Of a DNA stretch of 64,000 bases, positions 1 to 8,819 are shown one piece after another. Below the pieces are notes generated by a model. It had not been told where the DNA came from, made no database searches, and was given only the letters and a program-made list of their open reading frames with translations. This stretch comes from Anaerococcus sp. Marseille-P3915 (GTDB taxonomy: Bacteria; Bacillota; Clostridia; Tissierellales; Peptoniphilaceae), in the NCBI RefSeq assembly GCF_900258475.1, contig NZ_LT984887.1, forward strand, positions 567,303 through 631,302. Reading direction: 5' to 3'. How positions within the stretch are numbered: position 1 is the first letter of the stretch; every line of letters starts with the position of its first letter. Position numbers and translations under genes: made by a program.

Positions 1-1991
1 TCACCATTTTCGATTCCTACGAAAGCAGATACTGGTATATCGTCTTCTTTTTGTTCAAGCATTGGTTTAACGATGTTTTTAATGAATTCTGGAAGTTCTT
101 TTTCTTCTTTAACTTCATCAACTGCATCTTTCCATTCAGCTGGAACTTCTACTTTGATTGGTGCTTCAAGTCCTTGATCTACAGCGTTGTAGTTCATGTT
201 AACTATATCTTCACCCTTGTGACCGTATGATTTAACGATAGATTCTTTTAGGAATCTTACAGCATCTTCTACTGGTATAACTTTTGTGAGGTTGAAGAAT
301 GCTGATTGCATGATCATGTTTGTTCTTCCACCAAGACCGATATTTTGTGCTATATGGCTTGCGTCTAAGATATAGAAATCAATGTTCTTTTCAGCAAGAA
401 CTCTCTTCATCTTAGCTGGAAGATGATTTTCAAGATCTTCAACTGACCAAACAGTGTTTAGTAAGAAAGTACCACCTTCTTTAATACCTGCTAGTAGGTC
501 ATATTGGTTAACGTAAGCTTGTTTTGAACAAGAAATAAAGTCAGCTTCATCTAATAGATATGTTGAAAGAATAGGTTCTTTACCAAATCTTAAGTGAGAT
601 ACTGTTAGACCACCTGATTTTTTAGAGTCATAGTCAAAGTATCCTTGAGCATACATGTCTGTATTGTCACCTATAATCTTGATAGCTTGTTTGTTAGCAC
701 CTACAGTACCATCTGAACCGAAGCCCCAGAATTTACATCTGCTTGTTCCTTCGTGTCTAACTTTGAAGTCATCTCTTGGAAGTGATTTATTTGTAACATC
801 ATCTGTAATTGATAGTGTAAAGTCATGTTTTGGTTCATCTTGAGCAAGGTTATCATAAACAGCTTTAACATCTGCAGGAATTGTATCTTTTGATGATAGG
901 CCGTAGATACCACCGATTATAAGTGGTCTTTCGTCACAGTCATAATAGCTTGCTTTAACATCTAGGTATAGTGGTGAACCGATTGCACCTTTTTCTTTTG
1001 TTCTATCAAGAACAGCTATTTTCTTAACTGATTTTGGTATAACTTTTAGTAAGTGTTCTGCAGACCATGGTCTGTAAAGATGAACTTCTACAAGACCTAC
1101 CTTTCTGCCTTCTTTTAGTAAAACGTCGATTGTTTCTCTAGCTGTTTGGCATACAGAACCCATAGCGATAATGATATCTTCTGCATCATCAGCACCATAG
1201 TAATTAAATAGACCATAGTTTGTACCAAGTTTTTCGTTGATTTGGTTCATGTAGTCTTCTACAATACCAACTATATCTACATAAGCATTGTTACTTGCTT
1301 CTGTTCTTTGGAAGAAGATATTTTTCTCAGCTGTACCCATGTGTTTTGGTCTTTCAGGGTTAAGTGAGTGGTTTTTGAATTCTTCTACTGCTTCATAGTC
1401 AAGCATTGGAGCAAGATCTTTGTAATCCCATACTTCAACTTTTTGAATTTCGTGGCTTGTTCTAAATCCATCAAAGAAGTTGATAAATGGTACTCTACCT
1501 TTAATAGCTGCTAAGTGAGCAACTGGTGAAATATCCATAACTTCTTGTACTGAGTTTGAAACTAGCATTGCACAACCTGTTTGTCTTGCTGCCATTACGT
1601 CTGAATGGTCACCATAAATAGATAGTGCGTGTGTTGCAAGGGTTCTTGCTGATACGTGGAATACACCTGGTAATCTTTCTCCAGCAATCTTATACATGTT
1701 AGGAATCATTAATAATAGACCCTGACTTGCTGTATATGTAGTAGTAAGTGCTCCTGCTGCAAGTGATCCATGCATAGCTCCTGCTGCACCAGCTTCTGAT
1801 TGCATCTCTTTAACTTTTACCTCTTGACCAAATAGGTTTTTACGTCCGTTTGCTGCCCAAACGTCTACGCTTTCTGGCATTGGTGAAGAAGGTGTAATTG
1901 GATATATAGTAGCTACATCAGTAAACGCATATGATACGTGAGCTGCTGCAGTATTACCATCCATTGTCTTCATTGCTCTAGTAATTGTCAT
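1..1991 (-). CDS. nifJ: pyruvate:ferredoxin oxidoreductase, N-terminal part (runs off left edge)
   Basis: Oxidatively decarboxylates pyruvate to acetyl-CoA and CO2 and passes the electrons to ferredoxin or flavodoxin in the cytoplasm. About 663 N-terminal residues are visible, beginning MTITRAMKTMDGNTAAAHV, with the YPITPSSPMPE motif from residue 30. The frame is open to base 1, so the [4Fe-4S] and thiamine-diphosphate domains lie outside the window. The ATG at 1991-1989 follows an AGGAGG site by about six bases. The protein is close to the second copy encoded at 2282-5806. It has its own consensus promoter at 2040-2068 and a Fur-type box at 2113-2127. Identity is secure; the partial state is only the window boundary. 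Confidence 0.95.
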   Translation of the reverse strand, partial: MTITRAMKTMDGNTAAAHVSYAFTDVATIYPITPSSPMPESVDVWAANGRKNLFGQEVKVKEMQSEAGAAGAMHGSLAAGALTTTYTASQGLLLMIPNMYKIAGERLPGVFHVSARTLATHALSIYGDHSDVMAARQTGCAMLVSNSVQEVMDISPVAHLAAIKGRVPFINFFDGFRTSHEIQKVEVWDYKDLAPMLDYEAVEEFKNHSLNPERPKHMGTAEKNIFFQRTEASNNAYVDIVGIVEDYMNQINEKLGTNYGLFNYYGADDAEDIIIAMGSVCQTARETIDVLLKEGRKVGLVEVHLYRPWSAEHLLKVIPKSVKKIAVLDRTKEKGAIGSPLYLDVKASYYDCDERPLIIGGIYGLSSKDTIPADVKAVYDNLAQDEPKHDFTLSITDDVTNKSLPRDDFKVRHEGTSRCKFWGFGSDGTVGANKQAIKIIGDNTDMYAQGYFDYDSKKSGGLTVSHLRFGKEPILSTYLLDEADFISCSKQAYVNQYDLLAGIKEGGTFLLNTVWSVEDLENHLPAKMKRVLAEKNIDFYILDASHIAQNIGLGGRTNMIMQSAFFNLTKVIPVEDAVRFLKESIVKSYGHKGEDIVNMNYNAVDQGLEAPIKVEVPAEWKDAVDEVKEEKELPEFIKNIVKPMLEQKEDDIPVSAFVGIENG

Positions 1992-2039
1992 CTAGACCTC
2001 CTAAAATAATTATAAGCAATTATCGTTAACACTAATATA

Positions 2040-2068
2040 ATTATAAATATTTTTTCATTAATTGTCAA
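2040..2068 (-). promoter_or_regulatory. consensus sigma-A promoter of the first nifJ copy
   Basis: Read on the minus strand, TTGACA (2068-2063) is separated by exactly 17 bases from TATAAT (2045-2040). Both hexamers match the housekeeping consensus perfectly. It lies about 50 bases before the nifJ start codon, which suggests strong expression. Confidence 0.85.
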
Positions 2069-2112
2069 GAGAAAAAGAAAAGATTTTCTTATACCTTTCA
2101 GTATTTTTCAAT

Positions 2113-2127
2113 TGATAATGATTATCA
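2113..2127. promoter_or_regulatory. Fur-type operator (7-1-7 inverted repeat)
   Basis: TGATAATGATTATCA is a perfect 7-1-7 palindrome and fits the Bacillus Fur box consensus TGATAATNATTATCA at every position. It sits 45 bases upstream of the -35 hexamer of the nifJ promoter. Iron control of this iron-sulfur-rich enzyme is the likely meaning. The upstream position is unusual for simple repression, so an additional promoter or another Fur-family protein such as PerR is possible. Confidence 0.65.
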
Positions 2128-2239
2128 TAACATATTTTCTCTAATATAATCTATGTAAAATATTCATTTTAAGCCCTATTAAACCATATATTTATGAATA
2201 AATATGCTATTTGCCTAAAGTGAATAATACTATGCACAT

Positions 2240-2272
2240 AAAACAAGAGGACAGACCTAAGTCTGCCCCTCT
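2240..2272 (-). terminator. rho-independent terminator of the second nifJ
   Basis: On the minus strand an AGAGG-GGCAGAC stem closes over a short TTAG loop and is followed by TTGTTTTAT, nine bases past the stop codon of the second nifJ. It separates the two paralogues, so they are transcribed independently. Confidence 0.85.
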
Positions 2273-2281
2273 AATTTGCAA

Positions 2282-5200
2282 TTATTTTCCCGCTAGTCTC
2301 TTATAGGTATTGTACCTAGCTTTTGCTGCGTTTTCTGCTTGTTCATATAATTCATCTGCACTTTCTGGGAATGATATTTTTAGTGATGAATATCTTACCT
2401 CTCCTTGGATAAATTCTTGGAATGATTCACTTGGCTCTTTTGAATCTAATTGGAATGGATTCTTACCTTCATCTTCTAGTCTTGGATCATATCTCCATAA
2501 GTGCCAGTAGCCTGCATCTACCGCTTGTTTTTCTCTTCTTTGACTCTTGCCCATGCCTATCCTTATACCGTGGTTTATACATGGTGCATAAGCTATGATA
2601 ATTGATGGGCCATCATAGGATTCTGCTTCTCTTATTGCTTTTAGGCATTGATTTTGATTTGCTCCCATTGCCACTTGAGCTACGTAGACATAGCCATAAT
2701 TTGTTAGCATTAATCCAAGGTCTTTCTTTCTTACCTTTTTACCTGAAGCAGCAAATTGTGCAACAGCTGCAAGTGGTGTTGCCTTTGAACTTTGGCCACC
2801 TGTATTTGAGTAAACTTCTGTATCAAATACTAAGATATTGATATTCTCTCCTGATGCTAGGACGTGGTCTACTCCACCATAACCAATATCATAAGCCCAA
2901 CCATCACCACCAAAAATCCAAACTGATTTTTTGATTAGGTAATCTTTTAGGTCATAGATATCTTCGAGTATGGAATTTGCTCTTTCATCCTCTATCTTTT
3001 CTTCTCTTAAGTTTAGAATTTTTGCTGTTGCTTCTTTTGAGCCTCTTACATCATCTTTATTTTCTATCCATTCTTTAAAGGCTTCATTTAAGTCTGTATC
3101 GATATTTAAATCTAAAAATTCTTTCATATAGGTTTCTAGTAAATACTTATTAGAATCGGTAGCAAGTTTCATACCATATCCATATTCAGCATTATCTTCA
3201 AATAAAGAGTTTGCCCAAGACGGTCCCTTGCCTTCACTATTTTTAGCATAACAAACTGATGGTGCACTTGCTCCCCATACAGATGAACATCCTGAAGCAT
3301 TGGCTATTAGCATCCTGTCTCCATATAATTGGGTTACAAGTCTTGCATAAGGAGTCTCACCACATCCTGCACATGCACCGGAGAATTCTAGGAGTGGTTG
3401 TCTAAATTGACTACCCTTTACTGTTGTAGGCTCCATCAATTCTTCCTTATAACCAATTTCTTCGTGAGCATAGGTCCAATTATCTTTTTCTTTTTCTACT
3501 TGTTCTTCAAAAGGCTTCATGATTAAGGCTTTATTTGGTGCTGGACAAACATCTGCACAGTTTCCACATCCTGTACAGTCAAGTGGTGATATTTGTATCC
3601 TAAATTCATATCCTTCAAGTCCTTTGCCTATGGCTTTTTTAGTTTCAAAACCTGCTGGAATATTTTCCTTTTCTTCTTCTGTAACCAGGAATGGCCTTAT
3701 TACAGCATGTGGACAAACAAATGAGCATTGGTTACATTGGATACAATTGTCAATTTGCCATTCTGGAACATTTAAGGCTACACCACGTTTTTCATATTGA
3801 GTTGTTCCTGTATCCCAAGCACCATTATCTAGATCTTTAAATAATGAAACAGGAAGTTCGTCTTCTTTTTGTTCTTCCATTGGCTTTACAATGTTTTGTA
3901 TAAAGTCAGGAAGTTTTACTTCTTCTTTTTCTTCATCTTTTGCATCTAGCCAAGATTCAGGTACTTCTATCTTTTCATAAGCACTTGCTCCCTTATCAAC
4001 CGCTTCATAGTTCATAGCGACTATATCTTCACCCTTATGACCATAAGCTTTAACTATAGAATCTTTTAGATATTTAATGGCATCATCTACATCTATTACT
4101 TCTGTAAGATTAAAAAAGGCTGATTGCATAATCATATTTGTCCTTGAACCAAGACCAATGTTTTCTGCTATATGGCTTGCATCTATTATATAGAAATTGA
4201 TTTTATGTTTTGCTAGGTAATTTTTCATTGAGGCTGGAAGATGGTCATCTAGTTCATCCTTTGACCAGATAGTATTTAATAAGAAAGTTCCTCCTTCTTT
4301 TAAACCTTCTAGCAAGTCATACTTATAAACATAAGCTTGTTTAGAGACAGAAATAAAATCAGCTTCATCTAATAGATAGGTTGAAAGTATAGGCTCTTTA
4401 CCAAATCTTAAGTGAGAAACGGTAAGGCCTCCTGATTTTTTAGAATCATAGTCAAAGTAAGCTTGGACATACATATCGGTATTATCTCCGATAATTTTAA
4501 TTGCTTCTTTATTAGCGCCAACAGTACCATCAGATCCAAAGCCCCAGAATTTACATCTTGATTCACCCTCATGTCTAATTCTAAGGTCTGTTCTAGGAAG
4601 TGACTTGTTTGTTAGATCATCTGTGATTGATAGGGTAAAATCTTTAACCATGTCCTTATTTAGGTTGTCAAAGGCCGCCTCAAAATCAGCTGGTATTGTA
4701 TCTTTAGAACTTAATCCAAATCGACCACCTATAATTTCAGGTTTATCCTCGACATCAAAGAAGGCTGTTACTACATCTTTGTATAATGGTTCACCCTCTG
4801 CGCCTTTTTCTTTTGTCCTATCTAAAACACCAATCCTCTTAACAGACTTTGGTATTACTTTGAGAAGGTGGTCTTTAGAAAATGGTCTGTATAGATGTAC
4901 TTCAACAAGACCTACTTTTTGTCCATTAGCATTTAGATAGTCAACAGTTTCTCTTATAGCCTGGCATCCAGAACCCATCGCAACTAAAGCTCTATCAGCT
5001 TCTGGATGTCCGTAATAATTAAATAATTTATAATCAGAACCAATTAAATCGTTTATTTTATTCATATAATCTTCAACTATGTAAGGAAGCCTATCATAGA
5101 TTGGATTTGATGCTTCTGCTGCTTGGAAGAAAATATTCTTTTGAACAGTACCCATAGTTTTAGGTCTTTCTGGGTTTAATGAAGTGTTTTTAAATTCTTT

Positions 5201-5806
5201 TACAGATGCGTAGTCAACTAGTGGAGCTAGGTCCTTATAGTCCCAAATATCTATTTTTTGAATTTCATGGCTTGTCCTAAATCCATCAAAGAAGTGTAGG
5301 AAAGGTACCCTTGCCTCAATTGCTGATAAGTGAGCCACAGCTGCAAGATCCATTACCTCTTGTACAGAGTTTGATGCTAGCATTGCAACTCCAGTTTGTC
5401 TTACAGCCATAACATCTGAATGGTCTCCATAGATTGAAAGTGCATGGGTTGCAACTGTTCTTGCTGCTATATGGAAAACACCTGGCAAACGCTCTCCTGC
5501 AATCTTATATAAATTTGGAATCATTAATAGTAAGCCCTGGCTTGATGAATATGTAGTAGTAAGGGCTCCTGCTCCAAGAGAACCGTGCATAGCTCCTGCT
5601 GCACCACCTTCTGATTGCATTTCTTTTACTATAACTTCTTTACCAAATATGTTTTTTCTCCCGTTTGCTGCCCAAACGTCTATGTATTCTGGCATTGGTG
5701 AAGATGGAGTTATAGGAAAGATTGTAGCAACCTCTGTAAATGCGTATGAAACATGAGCTGCTGCTGTATTACCGTCCATAGTTTTTTTGACTCTAGTTAT
5801 TGTCAT
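2282..5806 (-). CDS. nifJ: pyruvate:ferredoxin oxidoreductase, complete second copy
   Basis: Full-length homodimeric-type pyruvate:ferredoxin oxidoreductase of 1174 residues, normal for the family. Visible landmarks are FPITPSSPMPE (from residue 30), the first ferredoxin-like cluster CIQCNQCSFVCP (~685), the second CTGCGNCADVCP (~747), CAGCGETPY (~810), which ligates the proximal cluster, and the thiamine-diphosphate motif GDGWAYDIGYGG (~967). The frame is open further upstream, but ATG 5806-5804 is chosen because it gives MTITR like the paralogue and follows AGAAAGGA. It has its own promoter (5868-5896) and terminator. Having two tandem copies suggests one is conditionally used, perhaps with different electron acceptors; that part is inference. 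Confidence 0.97.
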   Translation of the reverse strand: MTITRVKKTMDGNTAAAHVSYAFTEVATIFPITPSSPMPEYIDVWAANGRKNIFGKEVIVKEMQSEGGAAGAMHGSLGAGALTTTYSSSQGLLLMIPNLYKIAGERLPGVFHIAARTVATHALSIYGDHSDVMAVRQTGVAMLASNSVQEVMDLAAVAHLSAIEARVPFLHFFDGFRTSHEIQKIDIWDYKDLAPLVDYASVKEFKNTSLNPERPKTMGTVQKNIFFQAAEASNPIYDRLPYIVEDYMNKINDLIGSDYKLFNYYGHPEADRALVAMGSGCQAIRETVDYLNANGQKVGLVEVHLYRPFSKDHLLKVIPKSVKRIGVLDRTKEKGAEGEPLYKDVVTAFFDVEDKPEIIGGRFGLSSKDTIPADFEAAFDNLNKDMVKDFTLSITDDLTNKSLPRTDLRIRHEGESRCKFWGFGSDGTVGANKEAIKIIGDNTDMYVQAYFDYDSKKSGGLTVSHLRFGKEPILSTYLLDEADFISVSKQAYVYKYDLLEGLKEGGTFLLNTIWSKDELDDHLPASMKNYLAKHKINFYIIDASHIAENIGLGSRTNMIMQSAFFNLTEVIDVDDAIKYLKDSIVKAYGHKGEDIVAMNYEAVDKGASAYEKIEVPESWLDAKDEEKEEVKLPDFIQNIVKPMEEQKEDELPVSLFKDLDNGAWDTGTTQYEKRGVALNVPEWQIDNCIQCNQCSFVCPHAVIRPFLVTEEEKENIPAGFETKKAIGKGLEGYEFRIQISPLDCTGCGNCADVCPAPNKALIMKPFEEQVEKEKDNWTYAHEEIGYKEELMEPTTVKGSQFRQPLLEFSGACAGCGETPYARLVTQLYGDRMLIANASGCSSVWGASAPSVCYAKNSEGKGPSWANSLFEDNAEYGYGMKLATDSNKYLLETYMKEFLDLNIDTDLNEAFKEWIENKDDVRGSKEATAKILNLREEKIEDERANSILEDIYDLKDYLIKKSVWIFGGDGWAYDIGYGGVDHVLASGENINILVFDTEVYSNTGGQSSKATPLAAVAQFAASGKKVRKKDLGLMLTNYGYVYVAQVAMGANQNQCLKAIREAESYDGPSIIIAYAPCINHGIRIGMGKSQRREKQAVDAGYWHLWRYDPRLEDEGKNPFQLDSKEPSESFQEFIQGEVRYSSLKISFPESADELYEQAENAAKARYNTYKRLAGK

Positions 5807-5867
5807 AATAAATCCTTTCTCGTCATATTTTGAAATAAATTGACATAAATATTTTATATCTACTAAT

Positions 5868-5896
5868 ATTATATACAAAAATCGTTTTTATAACAA
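5868..5896 (-). promoter_or_regulatory. sigma-A promoter of the second nifJ
   Basis: Minus-strand TTGTTA (5896-5891), 17-base spacer, TATAAT (5873-5868), about 60 bases before the chosen start codon. No Fur-type palindrome was seen here, unlike the first copy. Confidence 0.7.
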
Positions 5897-5915
5897 TAGG
5901 AAATTTATATTTTTT

Positions 5916-5942
5916 CAAAAAAAGAACCCCTTTTGGGGTCCA
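5916..5942 (-). terminator. rho-independent terminator after hprK
   Basis: On the minus strand GGACCCC-AAAA-GGGGTTC forms a tight hairpin followed by a run of seven T. It ends the pepP-uvrC-hprK transcription unit. Confidence 0.9.
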
Positions 5943-5963
5943 TAATTTGCATATTTTTAATTA

Positions 5964-6965
5964 TTATATTTGGTCATCATGAATTCTTTCAGGATGGAAA
6001 ATGTTATCAGTCATTACTTTTGCAGCATTATAACCATAATTCTTCTCTCTTTGGTTCATTGCTGCTACCTCAATTATTAGAGCAAGGTTTCTACCAGCCC
6101 TAACAGGAACAACTAAATGAGGAACACTTACATCAAGAAGCTCTATGTGGTGTTGGTCAATTCCAAGCCTATCGTATTCAAAATCATCCTTCCATTGCTC
6201 TAGTTCAACTACTAAATCAATATTTGTATCAAACTTAACCGAACCTGTACCATATAATCTTCTAACGTTGATTATTCCAAGGCCCCTAATTTCCATAAAG
6301 TGTCTAATATTTTCAGGAGCTCGTCCAATTAGTTTATTATCTATTGCTGATATGTCAACCATGTCATCAGCTACTAGCCTATGGCCCCTATTTACTAGTT
6401 CAAGGGCTGTTTCAGACTTACCAACAGATGACTTACCCATGATAAGTATTCCCACACCAAATACTTCCAAAAGCTCTCCGTGAACATTTGTTGATGGAGC
6501 AAGTTGGTATTCTAGTTGGTCGGAGATGTCTGATATTAACTTAGTAGTCTTAACTGGTGACCTAAGTAGAGTTACATCATAATATCTTGCAAGGTCAATT
6601 ATGTCTTTATTTATTTCACGGTTAGATGAAAATATTACTGCAGGTATCTTGTAGGACAAAATCCCCCTAAATCTTTCATATTGCATCTTACTATCTAGAC
6701 TTGTTAGGTAGGTGTATTCTACTTTGCCTATTACTTGGAGTCTCTTATAAGGAAATTCTTCCATATAGCCAGTAAGCTGTAAGCCAGGCCTGTTTACATC
6801 AGCATTTTCCAGATCAATTTCAAGATAGTCTGTCGATTGGCTTATTATTTCAAGGCCTAAATTCTCAACAACAGTATGAAGCTTGATGGTCTTCTTGGCT
6901 TCACCCTTGCTAACCTCTTCTTCAATGTGTTCACTTTTATCGTCAATATTTTGTACTTCAGTCAT
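5964..6965 (-). CDS. hprK: HPr kinase/phosphorylase
   Basis: Phosphorylates and dephosphorylates the seryl residue (Ser46-type) of the PTS phosphocarrier HPr, the switch for carbon catabolite control in low-GC Gram-positives. The 333-residue protein has an acidic/lysine-rich N-terminal extension of about 25 residues, the P-loop GKSSVGKS near residue 178 followed by HRLVADDMV, and the family signature EIRGLGIINVRRLYG. The ATG lies three bases after the uvrC stop codon, and its AAAGGA ribosome site is inside the end of uvrC, so translation is probably coupled. Last gene of a three-gene minus-strand unit closed by a strong terminator. Confidence 0.96.
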   Translation of the reverse strand: MTEVQNIDDKSEHIEEEVSKGEAKKTIKLHTVVENLGLEIISQSTDYLEIDLENADVNRPGLQLTGYMEEFPYKRLQVIGKVEYTYLTSLDSKMQYERFRGILSYKIPAVIFSSNREINKDIIDLARYYDVTLLRSPVKTTKLISDISDQLEYQLAPSTNVHGELLEVFGVGILIMGKSSVGKSETALELVNRGHRLVADDMVDISAIDNKLIGRAPENIRHFMEIRGLGIINVRRLYGTGSVKFDTNIDLVVELEQWKDDFEYDRLGIDQHHIELLDVSVPHLVVPVRAGRNLALIIEVAAMNQREKNYGYNAAKVMTDNIFHPERIHDDQI

Positions 6966-6968
6966 TTA

Positions 6969-8819
6969 CTATCCTTTCAGCTTTAAATATTTATAGATTT
7001 CAAGGGCCGCTTGCTTGCCTACTAGAGGAACTTCCATTAGTTCTTCTACACTCGCCTTTTTCATGTTGGCAATAGTCTTAAAGTGAGCATATAAATTGGC
7101 TTTTGTTTTCTCACCTACACCCTTTATATTGTCAAGCTCAGATTTTTTCATAGTTTTTCTCATAAGTGACCTATGATAATTTATAGCAAATCTGTGAGCT
7201 TCTTCTTGGATTTCATAGATTAACTTATAAACTGGATCACGTCTTTTAATTGGAATCTCTTCATTATTATAAATAATAGCCCTTGTGGTATGCTTGTCAT
7301 CTTTCACAAGACCAGCTACTTTTATATTCATATCAAGATTATTAAGGACTTTATTTGCAATAGATACCTGACCCTTGCCACCATCCATCAAGATAAGATC
7401 AGGAAGTCTGCCAAATCCGGTATGGGTATTGCCATTAGCTATATCCTTTTTAGCATTATTAACCCTTCTAGTTAAGACTTCTTCAAGTGAAGCATAGTCG
7501 TTTGGTCCTTCTACTGTTTTTATCTTAAATTTCCTATATTCCTTTGGAGCCTGAACACCATTTTCAAAAACGACCATAGAACCAACTGATTGGACCCCAG
7601 AAGTATTAGATATATCATAGGCTTCAATCCTATTAATCTTGTTAATATTTAGTATTTCTTTTAGTTGGCTAAGGCCGCTAGATTTATTACGTTCTTTTTG
7701 ATCAAGGCGTTTCTCATATTTAACCCTCATATCATGGGCATTTCTAGCTGCCATATTTATTAGTTCAAATTTCCTGCCGAGTTTTGGCTGAGAAATAGCT
7801 ACCTTTGAGCCTTTTTTCTGATTTAAGTATTCATTTATTGATTCCAATTCATTAGGTAGGCATCCGACTAAAATTTCCTTAGGTATATAAAGGATATCTA
7901 AGTAAAATTGCTTTAGGAATGAAGACATAATTTCTGCCTCACTATCAGCAAATTCATTTTTAATTACAAAATGTTCTCTATCAACAATCTGACCCTTTCT
8001 CATGAAAAATACCTGCATGATGATTGTTGAAATGCCCTTAGACATAGCAATTATATCTATATCTTCGCCTGTTGTCTCTGTTACAAACTGCTTTTCAGAA
8101 ATTATAGAAAGAGCCCTATACCAATCCCTATATTTAGCTGCCATCTCAAAGTTTAGTTTTGAACTTTCCTCATTCATTAAGGAAAGCACCTTATCAGGTA
8201 TCGTCCTATCCTTATGGTCTAAAAAACGCCTCACATCATCCATAGCTTGAAGGTATCTAGTCTCATCTTCCTTGTCTATACATGGCCCCTTGCATCTTTT
8301 TATAAAATAATTAAGGCATGGTCTATCTAGTCTTTGACCCTTGTCAAAGTTAAGATTGCAAGTCCTAAAAGGATAATATAGATTAAATAAATCTATAGCA
8401 TCATTTACAGCATAGGCATCTGGATAGGGACCGAAATAATCTGCCCCATCCTTTTTAACCTGTCTTACCTTTTGAATTCTGGGAAATTTTTCTCTAGTAA
8501 TCTTGATATATGGATACTGCTTGTCATCTCTTAGGACAATATTATATTTAGGTCTATTTTTCTTTATTAAGTTAGATTCAAGAACTAGGGCTTCGACTTC
8601 ATTTTGAACAATGATATATTCGAAGTCCTGGATATGGCTAACCATAGCAAGAACCTTAGCGCCCTTGTTCTTGTTATTATCAAAGTATTGCCTAACCCTT
8701 CTTTTTAGAGAAATAGCCTTGCCGACATAAATTATATCACCATCTACATTTCTCATTATATATACACCGGGTTTGTCAGGTAATTCCTTGAGTTTTTCTC
8801 TTAATCTTTTGCTTGTCAA
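6969..8819 (-). CDS. uvrC: excinuclease ABC subunit C
   Basis: Makes the dual incisions in UvrABC nucleotide excision repair. At 616 residues it is of standard length. The N-terminal GIY-YIG nuclease domain is seen in PGVYIMRNVDGDIIYVG (residues ~18-34), the UVR motif lies mid-protein, the RNase H-like nuclease domain follows, and helix-hairpin-helix repeats (NIKGVGEKTKANL, EVPLVGKQAALEI) close the C-terminus. The start codon is TTG at 8819, which overlaps the stop codon of the upstream aminopeptidase gene as TTGA, with TAAGGA just before it; this indicates translational coupling. Confidence 0.96.
   Translation of the reverse strand: MTSKRLREKLKELPDKPGVYIMRNVDGDIIYVGKAISLKRRVRQYFDNNKNKGAKVLAMVSHIQDFEYIIVQNEVEALVLESNLIKKNRPKYNIVLRDDKQYPYIKITREKFPRIQKVRQVKKDGADYFGPYPDAYAVNDAIDLFNLYYPFRTCNLNFDKGQRLDRPCLNYFIKRCKGPCIDKEDETRYLQAMDDVRRFLDHKDRTIPDKVLSLMNEESSKLNFEMAAKYRDWYRALSIISEKQFVTETTGEDIDIIAMSKGISTIIMQVFFMRKGQIVDREHFVIKNEFADSEAEIMSSFLKQFYLDILYIPKEILVGCLPNELESINEYLNQKKGSKVAISQPKLGRKFELINMAARNAHDMRVKYEKRLDQKERNKSSGLSQLKEILNINKINRIEAYDISNTSGVQSVGSMVVFENGVQAPKEYRKFKIKTVEGPNDYASLEEVLTRRVNNAKKDIANGNTHTGFGRLPDLILMDGGKGQVSIANKVLNNLDMNIKVAGLVKDDKHTTRAIIYNNEEIPIKRRDPVYKLIYEIQEEAHRFAINYHRSLMRKTMKKSELDNIKGVGEKTKANLYAHFKTIANMKKASVEELMEVPLVGKQAALEIYKYLKLKG

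Noticed and set aside
2310-5000. Several plus-strand frames of 60-110 codons opposite nifJ
   Set aside because: They are antisense shadows of a strongly conserved gene with no start signals.
5807-5878. Longer N-terminus of the second nifJ (24 extra codons)
   Set aside because: The extension overlaps the mapped promoter region and lacks homology to the paralogue, while ATG 5806 has a good ribosome site.
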